Of a stretch of DNA of 64,000 nucleotides, positions 1-9,597 are shown in pieces. How positions within the stretch are numbered: the stretch's first letter is position 1; every line of letters begins with the position of its first letter. The notes beneath the pieces were generated by a model. It was not told where the DNA came from. It did no database searches and was given only the letters and a program-made list of their open reading frames with translations. Both the position numbers and the translations under genes were made by a program. The DNA lies in NCBI RefSeq assembly GCF_009905375.1, contig NC_133647.1, positions 3,037,847 through 3,101,846 of the forward strand, read 5' to 3'. This DNA is from Apium graveolens. Lineage: Eukaryota; Streptophyta; Magnoliopsida; Apiales; Apiaceae.

Positions 1-157
1 GCACATAATGTTTTCCCACAGGAATTGTGCAACCTGCTTAGTTGTGATTTTGGCCAAAGGTTTGGCTTCGATCCACTTGGTGAAATAATCAATGGCTACA
101 ATCAGAAACTTCCTTTGTGCTGTGGCCATAGGAAAAGGCCCTAGAATATCCATCCCC
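1..157 (-). pseudogene. Integrase catalytic core, out-of-frame continuation
   Basis: After the frameshift at 154-157 the leftward sequence continues integrase-like in another frame, including a block resembling the conserved core stretch around the first acidic residue of the D,D,E triad and the following DYF-T-K-W motif. It runs off the window edge, so the rest of integrase, any chromodomain and the 3' LTR cannot be seen. The single-base loss means the copy cannot make a full-length integrase as it stands. Confidence 0.75.
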
Positions 158-3100
158 ACATAGCAAAGGGAATAGGTGAGTTGATAGAGGTCAGCATCTC
201 GGGGGGTTGTCTGGCGACTGGTGCATGCTTCTGACAATGATCACACTTCTTTACATATTCTTTGGCATCAGCCATCATTTCTGGCCAATAGAAGCCTAAA
301 CGAGTTATCTTATGAGCCAAGGCCCTGCCCCCCAAGTGTTGCCCACAAATACCTCCATGCACTTCCTCAAGAGCTAAGCGTGCCTCATCGGGCCTGAGAC
401 ACCTCAAGTAAGGAACCACGAAAGATCTTTTATATAGAATCCCATCTATCAAAGAGTACCTTAGTGCTCGAACAGTTAACTTCCGTGCCTCAATTGTATC
501 GCTTGGCAACCAACCGGTCTGAATGTGAGCCTTGATGGGATCAATCCATGACGTCCCCAAGCCTACGGGAGCCACAAGCTTAACATCTATGCTTCGTGTC
601 TTCAAAACACGGAAGTACACACTTCCTGAACTTTCTTCAATCTCAGATAAAGCAAACTTTGATAGCGCATCTGCTTTAGCATTTTCTTCCCTTGGAATGT
701 GTTCAACATGGCATTCATTAAATTGGGTCATCACAGCCCTTACTAGGCGAACATACTTTGCCATCGTATCATCCCTTGCTTCAAATTCTCCCTTTACCTG
801 GGATATGATCAACTTCGAGTCTCCACGGACCTTTAAGTTTTTGACTCTAAGTGTCCCAGCTAGACCAAGGCCAGCAATCAGGGCTTCATACTCTGCCTCA
901 TTGTTTGTGGTTGGGAAGTCTAGCTTCATGGCATACTCAATTAAGAATCCATCAGGGCTTTGCAAAACCAACCCTGCTCCACTGGAATTTGTTTTTGATG
1001 CTCCATCAAAATAGAGAACCCAATATTCTTTCTCCTTGTCCCCATTGTCGACTCCCTTGTCTTGAGGTGTGGTATCTTCCTGCCCCCCGACTTCTTGGTT
1101 GGGTATGGTACATTCCACCACGAAGTCAGCTAGTGCCTGGGCTTTTATGGCCATACGTGGCTTATACTTGAGATCGAACTCTCCCAACTCTATTGCCCAC
1201 TTAATCAGTCTCCCACTTGCCTTGGGACTGTGAATGATATTTCTCAGTGGCTGATTTGTTAGCACTTCAATTTGGTGAGCTTGAAAATAAGGACGCAGCT
1301 TTCTTGAAGCCATTACCAAGGATAAAGCGAATTTCTCAATGGCTGAATAATTCAACTCAGCACCATGCAAAATTTTGCTGACATAGTATACGGGTTTCTG
1401 GACTTTCAGTTCCTCCTTAACCAACACCGCGCTCAAGGCGCTTTCTGAAACAGCCAAGTACAAGAATAAAACTTCACCCAGAACTGGCTTGGCCAACAAC
1501 GGGGCCTGGCCCATATACTTCTTTAACTCTTCAAATGCCTTCTGATTTTCCTCACTCCATACAAAGTCTTTAATGTTCTTTAATGACTTGAAGAATGACA
1601 AGCACTTGTCTCCTGACTTGGAGATGAATCGTCCTAGCGCAGCAACCCTTCCTGTGAGTTTCTGAACATCCTTGACAGTTTTTGGGGGTTCCATGTCCAG
1701 GATTGCCTTTATTTTATCGGGGTTAGCCTCAATTCCCCTCTTTGAGACCATCAATCCCAAGAATTTTCCAGATCCTACTCCGAAAGCACACTTCGTGGGA
1801 TTCAACATCATCTTGTGGTACCTCAGGACCTCAAAAGCTTCCCTCAAATGGGTTATATGATCAGTCTTTACTAGACTCTTGACTAGCATGTCATCAACAT
1901 AGACTTCCATAGTCTTCCCAATAAGATCCTTAAAAATTTTATTCACCAACCTTTGATAGGTGGCTCCTGCATTCTTGAGACCAAACGCCATAACAAGATA
2001 ACAATAAACACCAAAGTCAGTGATAAATGATACCTTTGGAATGTCATCCTTATGCATTTTGATCTGGTTGTATCCGCTAAACCCATCCATGAAACTCAGC
2101 ATCTCATGTCCAGCGGTGGCATCAATCAAAGTATCAATTCTAGGCAGCGGAAAACAGTCTTTGGGGCATGCATCATTCAGATCGGTGAAGTCTATACACA
2201 TCCTCCACTTTCCATTAGCCTTCTTCACCATTACAGGGTTTGCTAACCACTCCGGAAATTGAATCTCCTCAATGAAACCAGCCTCTAAAAGCTTTTCCAC
2301 TTCCTGCTTTATAGCCTCTTGTCTTTCCGGGGCAAAATTTCTTTTCTTTTGTTTCACTGTCTTCCGGCTTGGATCCACGTTTAACTTGTGGGTAATTAAC
2401 TCCGGGTCTATGCCTGGCATATCAGCTGCTGACCATGCAAACACATCACTATTTTCTTGCAAAAATTTCACTAACTTCCCTCTAAGGGGCTCCTCTAATG
2501 TAGCTCCAATGAAAGTCATCCTCTCAGGATTCTTGGGATCTAAAGGAACCGAAACCAATTCTTCTGCTGGTCTTCCTCTATTCTCATCATTTTCTCGAAC
2601 ATCCATATCTTCAATAGGAAGAACCTGCCCCCCGACTCCATCTGCCCTCAAAGAGGCCACATAACAGCTTCTAGCCATTTTTTGATCTCCTCTCTCTTCT
2701 CCAATCCCGTTTCGGGTGGGAAACTTCATGACTGAATGGTAGGAAGAGGGGACTGCCTTGAAGGCATGTATCCCTGTTCTCCCCATGATAGCATTATAAG
2801 TTGAACTAGCCTTTACCACCACAAAATCCAGCATCTGCGTTGCTTGCCTTGGCTCCGTACCTATGGTGGTTGGCAATTTAATTATCCCTTCCACAGGACA
2901 TTCTACTCCAGCAAATCCATATATCGGCATGTCGGTTGGTGTCAACTGGGAGTCGTTATACCCCATCCTTAGAAAGGTGTCGTGGAGCAAGATATCCACA
3001 GAAGCACCATTATCCACAAGGACCCTCTTAACCGGGCTATTTCCTATTATCGGCGTTATGACCAGCGGGTCGTCATGGGGAAACTTCACACCCTCTAGGT

Positions 3101-5021
3101 CGGAATCATCAAAAGCCAATGTTACTTCTGTCCTGGCCCTCTTCGGGGCTTCTCCAACAATATGCATAATCTCTCTAGTATATGCCTTTCTGGAATTTTT
3201 GGACAATCCAGCAGCAGTTGGACCTCCAAAGATCGTGCTTATCACAGGCCCTCGAGGTCTCGGCCCTCCATAAATGGTGTTTATAACTGGTCCTCTAGGT
3301 TGGGGATTCCGCCCCTGATCATCTTGGTCCCTCCTACGATCTTCAAAGTTCTTCCTTCCATTATTATTTCTGTCTCCTCCATCTCCAGTATACTTGTTCA
3401 ATCTTCCTTTTCGAATCAAAAACTCAATTTCATCTTTCAACTGCCTACACTCATCGGTGTCATGGCCAACATCTTTGTGAAACCTGCAATACTTGCCCTT
3501 ATCTAGCTTGGCGGGATCAGCCTTCAAGGGCTTAGGCCAGCGAATATCTCTGTCTTTCTCAATCTCCATCAAAATCTGACTTCTGGGAGCATTCAGCTTA
3601 GCGTATTCAGTGAACTTTTGCCCAGGTCCTCCCTTCTTGGGGGTTGAATCAGGGTTTTGTTCGGTTCTAGGATATTTATCCTTAGCGATATACTCCAAAT
3701 CAGTTTTTCGTTTCTTGCCTCCAGTGGGCTCATTACTTACTACGGTCTTCCTCATACTTTCTTCAACCTTGATATACTTCCCTGCCCTCTCTTGGAGCTG
3801 CAACATGCTCTCAGGGGGTCGTTTGGCCAAAGACATCTTGAAAAACTCATCCCTAGTTCCTTGTTGCAGTGCTATCATGGCTACCTTATCATCAAGGTCT
3901 GGGACTTTTAAAGCCTCCTTTGTAAAACGATTTAGGTAATCTCTTAAGGATTCTTTAGCTCCCTGCACAAGACTCATAAGAGATGCTGAACTTTTCTCAT
4001 GGACTCTTCCACTGATGAATTGCTTAATAAAAGCCTGACTTAATTCTCTGAATGATCCAATAGAATTTGGGGGTAGGCGACTGTACCATCTTTGAGCCAT
4101 ACCCGACAGGGTTTGAGGGAAGGCCCGACATTTTATAGCATCATTCACGGGTTGCAGCAGCAGTGCATTAGAGAATGTCCTAACATGATTAGCGGGGTCT
4201 CCCGTGCCATCATAGGCTTTGATAGTGGGCATCTTGAATTTTCTTGAGATATGGGCATTCATTATCTCTTCTGTGAAGGGTGGAGTTGGATCATCAGGAT
4301 CTCCAAGGGGAAGGAGATTGCTTGGATCAGTTCTTGGGACAGCAGCCCTTCTTCTTACCGGACCATCCAGGTCTATGATAGGAGGAGGATTTCTCCCCCT
4401 AGGAGGTATGTGGGGTCTGGTGGCTTGGTGAGCCTCCAAATCACGCCTCAGCCTTTGGATTTCAGCCTCATGAGCCCTGATCTTTTCCTGCACTTCTTGG
4501 GGATTCGCCCCTGGGGTGCTTTGGGGGCGTTGCCTCCCATCGGCCATTGGCTCTTTTCCAGGACGCCTCCTTCTCGGGGCCACTTCATCATCCGAAGATT
4601 CGGAGTCTCTCTCAGTGTATGGACCAGAAAATTCCCGATCCTCAGGGATAGGATCCAAACCTCGTATATAGGGGGGCGACCGCCCTCGTGCTTCGCTTCG
4701 CCCAACATATCCACTTCCTCCAACCTCAGGGTGAAGGGGCATCCCATAAGGGGGGTTAGTAGTAACAATAGTTGAATATTCATACCCGACGGGTCGAGAA
4801 TTCACAGGTATATGTATTTGTTGAACTTGAGGATTCGTACCTTGAATAGTCGGGGGAGTTGTCCCTTGTGGCTGAGGATGAGTTGCCCCTGTCTGGGCTT
4901 CCCCCTGAGTAGATGCATAAGTTGAATGGGGAGGAACCTCCACGGTTGATGAAATCACCTGGGTTGTCCCTGATGGTGTTCCCTCCTCCAGAGTGCTGGT
5001 TGTTCTCCGTGTTCTCGCCAT
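141..5021 (-). CDS. Gag-pol polyprotein of Tat-type gypsy element (1626 codons, truncated by frameshift)
   Basis: Encodes capsid plus the enzymes for reverse transcription and integration. Visible domains with rough residues: retrotransposon gag domain at 250-420 with the AQRWYSRLPP region; a CX2H...H...C zinc-binding stretch near 510-524; aspartic protease VDNGAS near 670; reverse transcriptase about 890-1060 with YVDD near 1042; the RT-linked RNase H about 1130-1250; a second, independent RNase H starting at YFDGAS near 1339; and the HHCC zinc finger of integrase near 1557-1600. The start Met lies 20 bases downstream of the primer-binding site. The frame is open over almost the whole polyprotein, so the copy is fairly young. 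It ends early at 141 because one base is missing in a G run (CCCC on the plus strand, 154-157), just at the integrase core. Family known, activity not inferred. Confidence 0.9.
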   Translation of the reverse strand: MARTRRTTSTLEEGTPSGTTQVISSTVEVPPHSTYASTQGEAQTGATHPQPQGTTPPTIQGTNPQVQQIHIPVNSRPVGYEYSTIVTTNPPYGMPLHPEVGGSGYVGRSEARGRSPPYIRGLDPIPEDREFSGPYTERDSESSDDEVAPRRRRPGKEPMADGRQRPQSTPGANPQEVQEKIRAHEAEIQRLRRDLEAHQATRPHIPPRGRNPPPIIDLDGPVRRRAAVPRTDPSNLLPLGDPDDPTPPFTEEIMNAHISRKFKMPTIKAYDGTGDPANHVRTFSNALLLQPVNDAIKCRAFPQTLSGMAQRWYSRLPPNSIGSFRELSQAFIKQFISGRVHEKSSASLMSLVQGAKESLRDYLNRFTKEALKVPDLDDKVAMIALQQGTRDEFFKMSLAKRPPESMLQLQERAGKYIKVEESMRKTVVSNEPTGGKKRKTDLEYIAKDKYPRTEQNPDSTPKKGGPGQKFTEYAKLNAPRSQILMEIEKDRDIRWPKPLKADPAKLDKGKYCRFHKDVGHDTDECRQLKDEIEFLIRKGRLNKYTGDGGDRNNNGRKNFEDRRRDQDDQGRNPQPRGPVINTIYGGPRPRGPVISTIFGGPTAAGLSKNSRKAYTREIMHIVGEAPKRARTEVTLAFDDSDLEGVKFPHDDPLVITPIIGNSPVKRVLVDNGASVDILLHDTFLRMGYNDSQLTPTDMPIYGFAGVECPVEGIIKLPTTIGTEPRQATQMLDFVVVKASSTYNAIMGRTGIHAFKAVPSSYHSVMKFPTRNGIGEERGDQKMARSCYVASLRADGVGGQVLPIEDMDVRENDENRGRPAEELVSVPLDPKNPERMTFIGATLEEPLRGKLVKFLQENSDVFAWSAADMPGIDPELITHKLNVDPSRKTVKQKKRNFAPERQEAIKQEVEKLLEAGFIEEIQFPEWLANPVMVKKANGKWRMCIDFTDLNDACPKDCFPLPRIDTLIDATAGHEMLSFMDGFSGYNQIKMHKDDIPKVSFITDFGVYCYLVMAFGLKNAGATYQRLVNKIFKDLIGKTMEVYVDDMLVKSLVKTDHITHLREAFEVLRYHKMMLNPTKCAFGVGSGKFLGLMVSKRGIEANPDKIKAILDMEPPKTVKDVQKLTGRVAALGRFISKSGDKCLSFFKSLKNIKDFVWSEENQKAFEELKKYMGQAPLLAKPVLGEVLFLYLAVSESALSAVLVKEELKVQKPVYYVSKILHGAELNYSAIEKFALSLVMASRKLRPYFQAHQIEVLTNQPLRNIIHSPKASGRLIKWAIELGEFDLKYKPRMAIKAQALADFVVECTIPNQEVGGQEDTTPQDKGVDNGDKEKEYWVLYFDGASKTNSSGAGLVLQSPDGFLIEYAMKLDFPTTNNEAEYEALIAGLGLAGTLRVKNLKVRGDSKLIISQVKGEFEARDDTMAKYVRLVRAVMTQFNECHVEHIPREENAKADALSKFALSEIEESSGSVYFRVLKTRSIDVKLVAPVGLGTSWIDPIKAHIQTGWLPSDTIEARKLTVRALRYSLIDGILYKRSFVVPYLRCLRPDEARLALEEVHGGICGQHLGGRALAHKITRLGFYWPEMMADAKEYVKKCDHCQKHAPVARQPPEMLTSINSPIPFAMWGWIF

Positions 5022-5040
5022 GGTTGTTGTTCCGTTTTTC

Positions 5041-5056
5041 CCACAGACGGCGCCAA
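5041..5056 (-). other. Primer-binding site of the gypsy element
   Basis: On the minus strand this reads TGGCGCCGTCTGTGGG, two bases after the LTR end. The first eight bases fit the 3' end of a tRNA-Asp type primer, as is usual in Tat/Athila elements; the rest fits less well, so the exact tRNA is uncertain. Confidence 0.7.
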
Positions 5057-5058
5057 AT

Positions 5059-5604
5059 GTTATGGATTAAAACTACTATATATAATTGCTGTATTTAATA
5101 CTAAGGAACGTGAGCTCCAAGGCTCGATTTGACTGCTCTTGTGTTTCGTGACTCAATCTGCCTTAACAAGATGCCTACGTACCTTGCTGATTGCCAAGGA
5201 TCAAGTCAAAAAACGTAGTTCTGATTGGTGGGGGTGAGACCCCTTATATAGATGTTGGTGGTCCTTGAATTGGACTTGGTATAGGAGACTTGGTGGGCAA
5301 GTCTCATAATTAGAATGGACTTTGGAGTCCTAGATAGTAGGAAACTGATTCCTTATCCTTTTAGGTCCCCTTGAGGCTTATCTATAAGGATTTATATCCT
5401 TATCAGGACTCTTCTCAACAGCTGATTTTTCCCTTATTAATTAATTACGAAATTAATTAATAATCAGGGCTTTTGGGCCATTTTTATTCGACCAGACCTG
5501 ATCTGATCCATCAGGCTTAACCTTTCTGGTCTGAATATCATACATCTTTATATTGGGCCTAGCAGCCCATTAATTATAAAATTAGGACTTATTTATCCCT
5601 ATCA
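5059..5604 (-). repeat. 5' LTR of the gypsy element (546 bp)
   Basis: Bounded by TG at 5059 and CA at 5603-5604 on the plus strand; the minus strand reads TG...CA as well. One side abuts the primer-binding site, the other the ACTAG target duplication. Only this LTR is in the window, so LTR divergence cannot be measured here. Confidence 0.85.
5243..5250 (-). promoter_or_regulatory. TATA box in gypsy LTR
   Basis: TATATAAG on the minus strand, in the middle of the LTR and about 220 bases before the start codon of gag-pol; it is the best TATA match in this LTR and correctly oriented for transcription of the element. Confidence 0.6.
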
Positions 5605-7085
5605 ACTAGCAGATCATTCATTATTATAGGCTAAGTTTGAGCATCATGCAGCCACTAGGAGATAAGGTGTGAGGGTTGTTGAGAAGGGTTAGATGTAGAA
5701 GGGATGTCTATTGGGTTGGAGGTGGAGGGTACATGTACATCACCCATGACAGATGCCATAGTTTGACTCACAGTTGGAACTGTGGTTGTGACAGTGTGTT
5801 GTTCACCAATAATGGGAACCTCCAATTGAATTGGAGGGGATTTGACCAGGTTACTGTCATGTACCATGGCCTCAAACCCTTTCTCTTCTTGAAAAGAGAT
5901 GGCACTTGAATGTGCTAGACTTGCCTCCCCAATAGCAGGATCATTGGAAATTGGACTCCTAGCTGCAACTGCTAAAGTAATTTCAGCCAGGGTTTTGAGG
6001 GGAGTTGTCCCTCCATGAGAAACCTCTAATTGAATTGTAGAGGATTTAGATAGCTCCCCCTCAGGAGTACTACCCTCAAACCTTTCAATCTGTGAAGATT
6101 GATTTGCACATAAAGGTGCATTAATTTGTGACGGTCACATGGTGTTCAGTAAAAACTAATGAAACCCCTATGTTTTTGTTGGTATCATCAAGGTCTACCC
6201 CAGCTTGTAGCCTCTCACCAACTGAATGTGGTTCCTGGGTGGTGAGCAAAGTTTCTTGAACCGTGTCACTTGATTTTGGTGACACTTGAGAAGTGAGTTC
6301 AAGTGTCTCATTATATGAAGAAGAAATTTGGGAGTTGAGGAGAGTGATTGGAGAATTGAGTGTTGGTAGCTCCCCCTAAATGGATGAGGGATTTTCAAAA
6401 GATGTGCTCTCTGAGTGTGTGCCATCCTTATTTCTTCTTTCATACACTTGAATGTGTTGATGTGATGGTGTAGACTCTTTATAGGATGCACTAAGGAGAG
6501 TGCTCTTTTCAATAGAGACACCCTGTTCAGAGGATGCCTCTAGAGTCTGTTTAATCCCTCTTTTCAACTACATCCTTTTGGGAGGATGCAGAGGTAGCCA
6601 AATGAGTGGTCAACTCAGATTTCGATACCTTCTTTGGCTTTTTGACCAAGGTAGACTCTATTTGTATTTGGTCCTCACCACTTTCATTAATAACAGTTAG
6701 GGGTTCCTACTTTCTCTTCTTTTTACTCACTTCACCCTTTTGAGAAGATGAAGTGGTTGGTTTCCTAGCTTCTAATGGTAAAGAAAAAAGGGTTTCAGTT
6801 TGGGGAGACCCTTGTTAGTGTTCCTATATTTGTTCTTCCACAGGCACATGAGCCATAACTGTACTAGATTGAACATTTAATCTCATATCAGACATAGGGT
6901 AAAGGTAAGTCCTGAATCTCTCCAACATAAATGGAGTGATTCTAAGACTTACAGGCATCTTGTTCTTTGTAGTAAGTGAACCAAATAGGACTTTGGACAC
7001 TTGTTTACAATTGCCTATTTTAGTTCTATCTATACCATCAAGTAAATGAATGTCTTGTACTTTATTGTATATTGGATGTAATCTC
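5605..7085 (-). pseudogene. Fragment of E-family extra ORF (left duplicated copy)
   Basis: Nearly identical to 19832-21310 and related to the extra ORF of element E (47860-48700 and 61714-62200). Short open stretches on the minus strand (for example 5655-5867, 6195-6521) are parts of a protein rich in Ser, Thr, Pro and His, broken by stops and frameshifts. In the right copy this sequence continues to an E-family 3' LTR; here it is cut at 5605 by the gypsy insertion. I recognise no enzymatic domain. It is a relic, not a gene. Confidence 0.7.
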
Positions 7086-7256
7086 TTGTGGCATAAAATA
7101 AAATTGCATTTAAAAAAATTACCATTTTAACTATAATAACAAGCATATAACTTCAATATTACTTAAATTAAAAAAACTACATTTTACGTAGTTTATGGTT
7201 AAAACAACAGATCCAATCATATCTCAAAAGAATGAGTTATTCGGTTCCTACGCCAC

Positions 7257-7544
7257 ATGAGAAAAGGCCGGCATGAAATGTTGATATATTTGTTCAAGCG
7301 TCCACGTCCACCAAATAACGAATCAGCTGGTTCAGGATCCCAGCACGAGCATGCTCCTCCATCAAGAGAGCAAGGAGCCAAGTTGCAAGCGCGCACACCA
7401 GATCAAGAAACGTTTTTTATAAGACTCAATTGTGTGCAAAAAGTGTGGGCGATTTTTGGAGCAACTTCTTCATTGTTTCCTATACCTATAAAATTCAGGA
7501 AGTCACAATTGAAACAAAGGAATAAGATACATGACTATCGTTAA
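7257..7544 (+). CDS. Small hypothetical ORF, 95 codons (left copy)
   Basis: An open frame starting MRKGRHEMLIYLFKRPRPP and rich in Ser, Gln and Arg in the middle. Its copy at 21484-21771 differs by only two residues (His to Gln, Ala to Val), but since the whole region is duplicated this is weak evidence of selection. The basic YLFKRPRPP start followed by a Ser-rich stretch recalls the N-terminus of hAT-type TTF zinc-finger transposases; this resemblance is tentative. Probably a relic of a captured or decayed transposon. Confidence 0.2.
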   Translation: MRKGRHEMLIYLFKRPRPPNNESAGSGSQHEHAPPSREQGAKLQARTPDQETFFIRLNCVQKVWAIFGATSSLFPIPIKFRKSQLKQRNKIHDYR

Positions 7545-8067
7545 AAAATTTTAACTATCAAACATTATAAATCTTATGAATAAAAAATCCATCCATTTTG
7601 AGGAAAAAAGCCCATGACAATTATGATAATATACTGCGTCACAATAGGTTGTACGACTATCTTTAAATTAGATCTAAATAATTCGAATACTAATATAAAT
7701 CAAAAATCTAAAATTGATGAAAACTCGTGTAATTTGGTATAAATAAAAAAGGAACTATACAATAATATATATTTCGGTTTATGACAAATGCATATAAAAA
7801 AATTGTGCTTAAGAAATCAATACAAATTTTTTGGGTAAGTGGATAATTCAATCATAGCAAAACTACTCATCAATTAAATATGCTACAAATCATTTAGATG
7901 ATGGCTTACAGATTTGATTGAGATAATATCGAGAAAAAGCATTTTGTTGACAATACATGAAAGTTTAGTCAACAAACAAGGAAGGCATATCTGACAACAA
8001 TCACGAAAAAAACTCTAGATTATATTAGTCTTGTTTCTGATGATAGGAGAAAAAGTAGAAAGATAAT

Positions 8068-8280
8068 ATGAAGGATGGAGGCGGAATGATAGTAATGGTT
8101 TTGCACATTAACGTATTTATAATAATGAGTTACGCTAATACAGTCGTATTTCGAGTACCTTCTAGAGACACAAATAGTCCAGGCCCAATAGTCTCACATG
8201 ACCTAACATATGAGCATAAAAGCCAAGCCGGGCTCAACAAAAGCATTGGATCAACCCAAAATTTTACAAAATCCACATAA
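8068..8280 (+). CDS. Small hypothetical ORF, 70 codons (left copy)
   Basis: Open frame with no recognisable domain; repeated at 22295-22507 with few changes because the region is duplicated. The middle is unusually GC-rich for this AT-rich region (CCAGGCCCAATAG and GCCGGGCTC). No promoter or known motif supports it, so it may be chance. Confidence 0.1.
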   Translation: MKDGGGMIVMVLHINVFIIMSYANTVVFRVPSRDTNSPGPIVSHDLTYEHKSQAGLNKSIGSTQNFTKST

Positions 8281-9121
8281 ATACATCAAAAATAATTTTT
8301 ATGGTGAATTTATATCTAAGTGATTTCATTAGCTACAACTAGCATAATAGACCTGAATATGATGTATAAAATTTTCGAAATTTCAATTTTTTGCGATTAA
8401 AAAATTAAACTATATAATTCCCAATAATTTATTTAAAGCTAACAAAAAATACTACTGGATATATTTTATGTTCAGTTATTATTTAGACCCTTGCGTTACA
8501 TTTATTGTTCTTTTTTCAGGCTTGATGATTCTATTGATAACAAATGTTTTGATGTACGTGATCTTTAAGTTAAATATGTTGTTATTTAGTGTAATTTGTG
8601 TATTGATAACTTATTATATATGATGTAGAAGATGTCATAACACAATCACAAATTTCTTGTGTTGAAGCGGCAATATAATGTTGTTAAATTATTTGCGGAA
8701 ATGTTGATAGGTAGGGCATATCTACTATTTGTAATGAGATATATACTTTAAATTCTTTGCAGCAATGTTTATAAGTTAAGAATAACTACTATATAATGTG
8801 ATATGTACTTTATGTCACGGTGTGTGGATTGGTTGGCGCTAGATTACATATTGTTTTCTAGTATAGAGATAAATATGGCATTATTTTAATCGTTGTCACT
8901 TCTTTCGTGAATGATTAACCTTTTTCATATACATATTCAATTGTTGCCCAATAAAGATTTCATTATTCAACGGGGTTGAATATAATTATATGAACAAATC
9001 GAAATCAGGATGTAAATATGATAACAGTTTATTGTATCTATCTGGATAAAACTGTTACAAACTCTCTCAAGAAATTCTAGTATTCTTCAGAAATGCTACA
9101 TTACAATGATTGTCACAGGTG

Positions 9122-9590
9122 TTACTGAAATCAGGACTTACTGGAAGTCAGAACTTAATATCAGAACTTAAGTATGGGAACACTTTCATATAAGGAAGGA
9201 AGCTGATTTACAGTAGAAGATCGAGACTAAAACAAAAGAAGATATACATGGAAAGCGTTAGAAGACTAGAAGACTTGTAAAAGATATCTGATTGATATAT
9301 TTTAGGAGACAGAATTATATTCCATATCAATTAGAATATATCTTGTAACTGTGTAGTATATAAACACAGACTTAGGGTTTACACTATATGTGTTATCATT
9401 ATCGAGAAGATTATACATTGTAACCTAGCAGCTCTTAGTGATATTTGTTAATCACTGAGAGAGAACAACAGTTCATATTGTAACAGAGTTTATTCAATAT
9501 ACTTGATCTTTGTTATATACTTATATTAAATCGATTTGATTGTATAAACACTGTATTCAACCCCCTTCTACAGTGTTGTGTGACCTAACA
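9122..9590 (+). repeat. 5' LTR of copy A, first part missing
   Basis: Aligns with the B LTR at 28129-28597; ends ACCTAACA. A TATA box TATATAAA stands at 9358-9365. The junction at 9122-9124 has a TTA shared by both parental sequences. Confidence 0.85.
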
Positions 9591-9597
9591 AGTGGTA

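Larger units (their letters stand above)
1..5604 (-). mobile_element. Ty3/gypsy LTR retrotransposon, Tat lineage, 3' end outside window
   Basis: The element reads leftward: 5' LTR, primer-binding site, a long gag-pol ORF, and a broken integrase that leaves the window at base 1. Domain order gag, protease, RT, RNase H, second RNase H, integrase is that of Ty3/gypsy; the second RNase H is typical of the Tat group (Ogre/Retand relatives). The right end is followed by ACTAG at 5605-5609, and the same ACTAG stands uninterrupted at 19832-19836 in the paralogous copy, which fixes the boundary and gives the empty site. Its other LTR lies left of the window. Confidence 0.9.
7086..9121. other. AT-rich DNA of unknown origin (left copy), no recognised gene
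   Basis: About 2 kb without homology to the retroelement families here apart from its duplicate at 21311-23322. Identity with that copy is high; the right copy lacks 27 bases present here near 8790-8816. It holds two short open frames (7257-7544 and 8068-8280) and no LTR, terminal inverted repeat or domain that I can identify. Confidence 0.5.

Noticed and set aside
532..4775. Many plus-strand open frames opposite the gypsy polyprotein (for example 532-1014, 2863-3273, 4251-4775)
   Set aside because: They are antisense shadows of a clear gag-pol frame and show no domain of their own.
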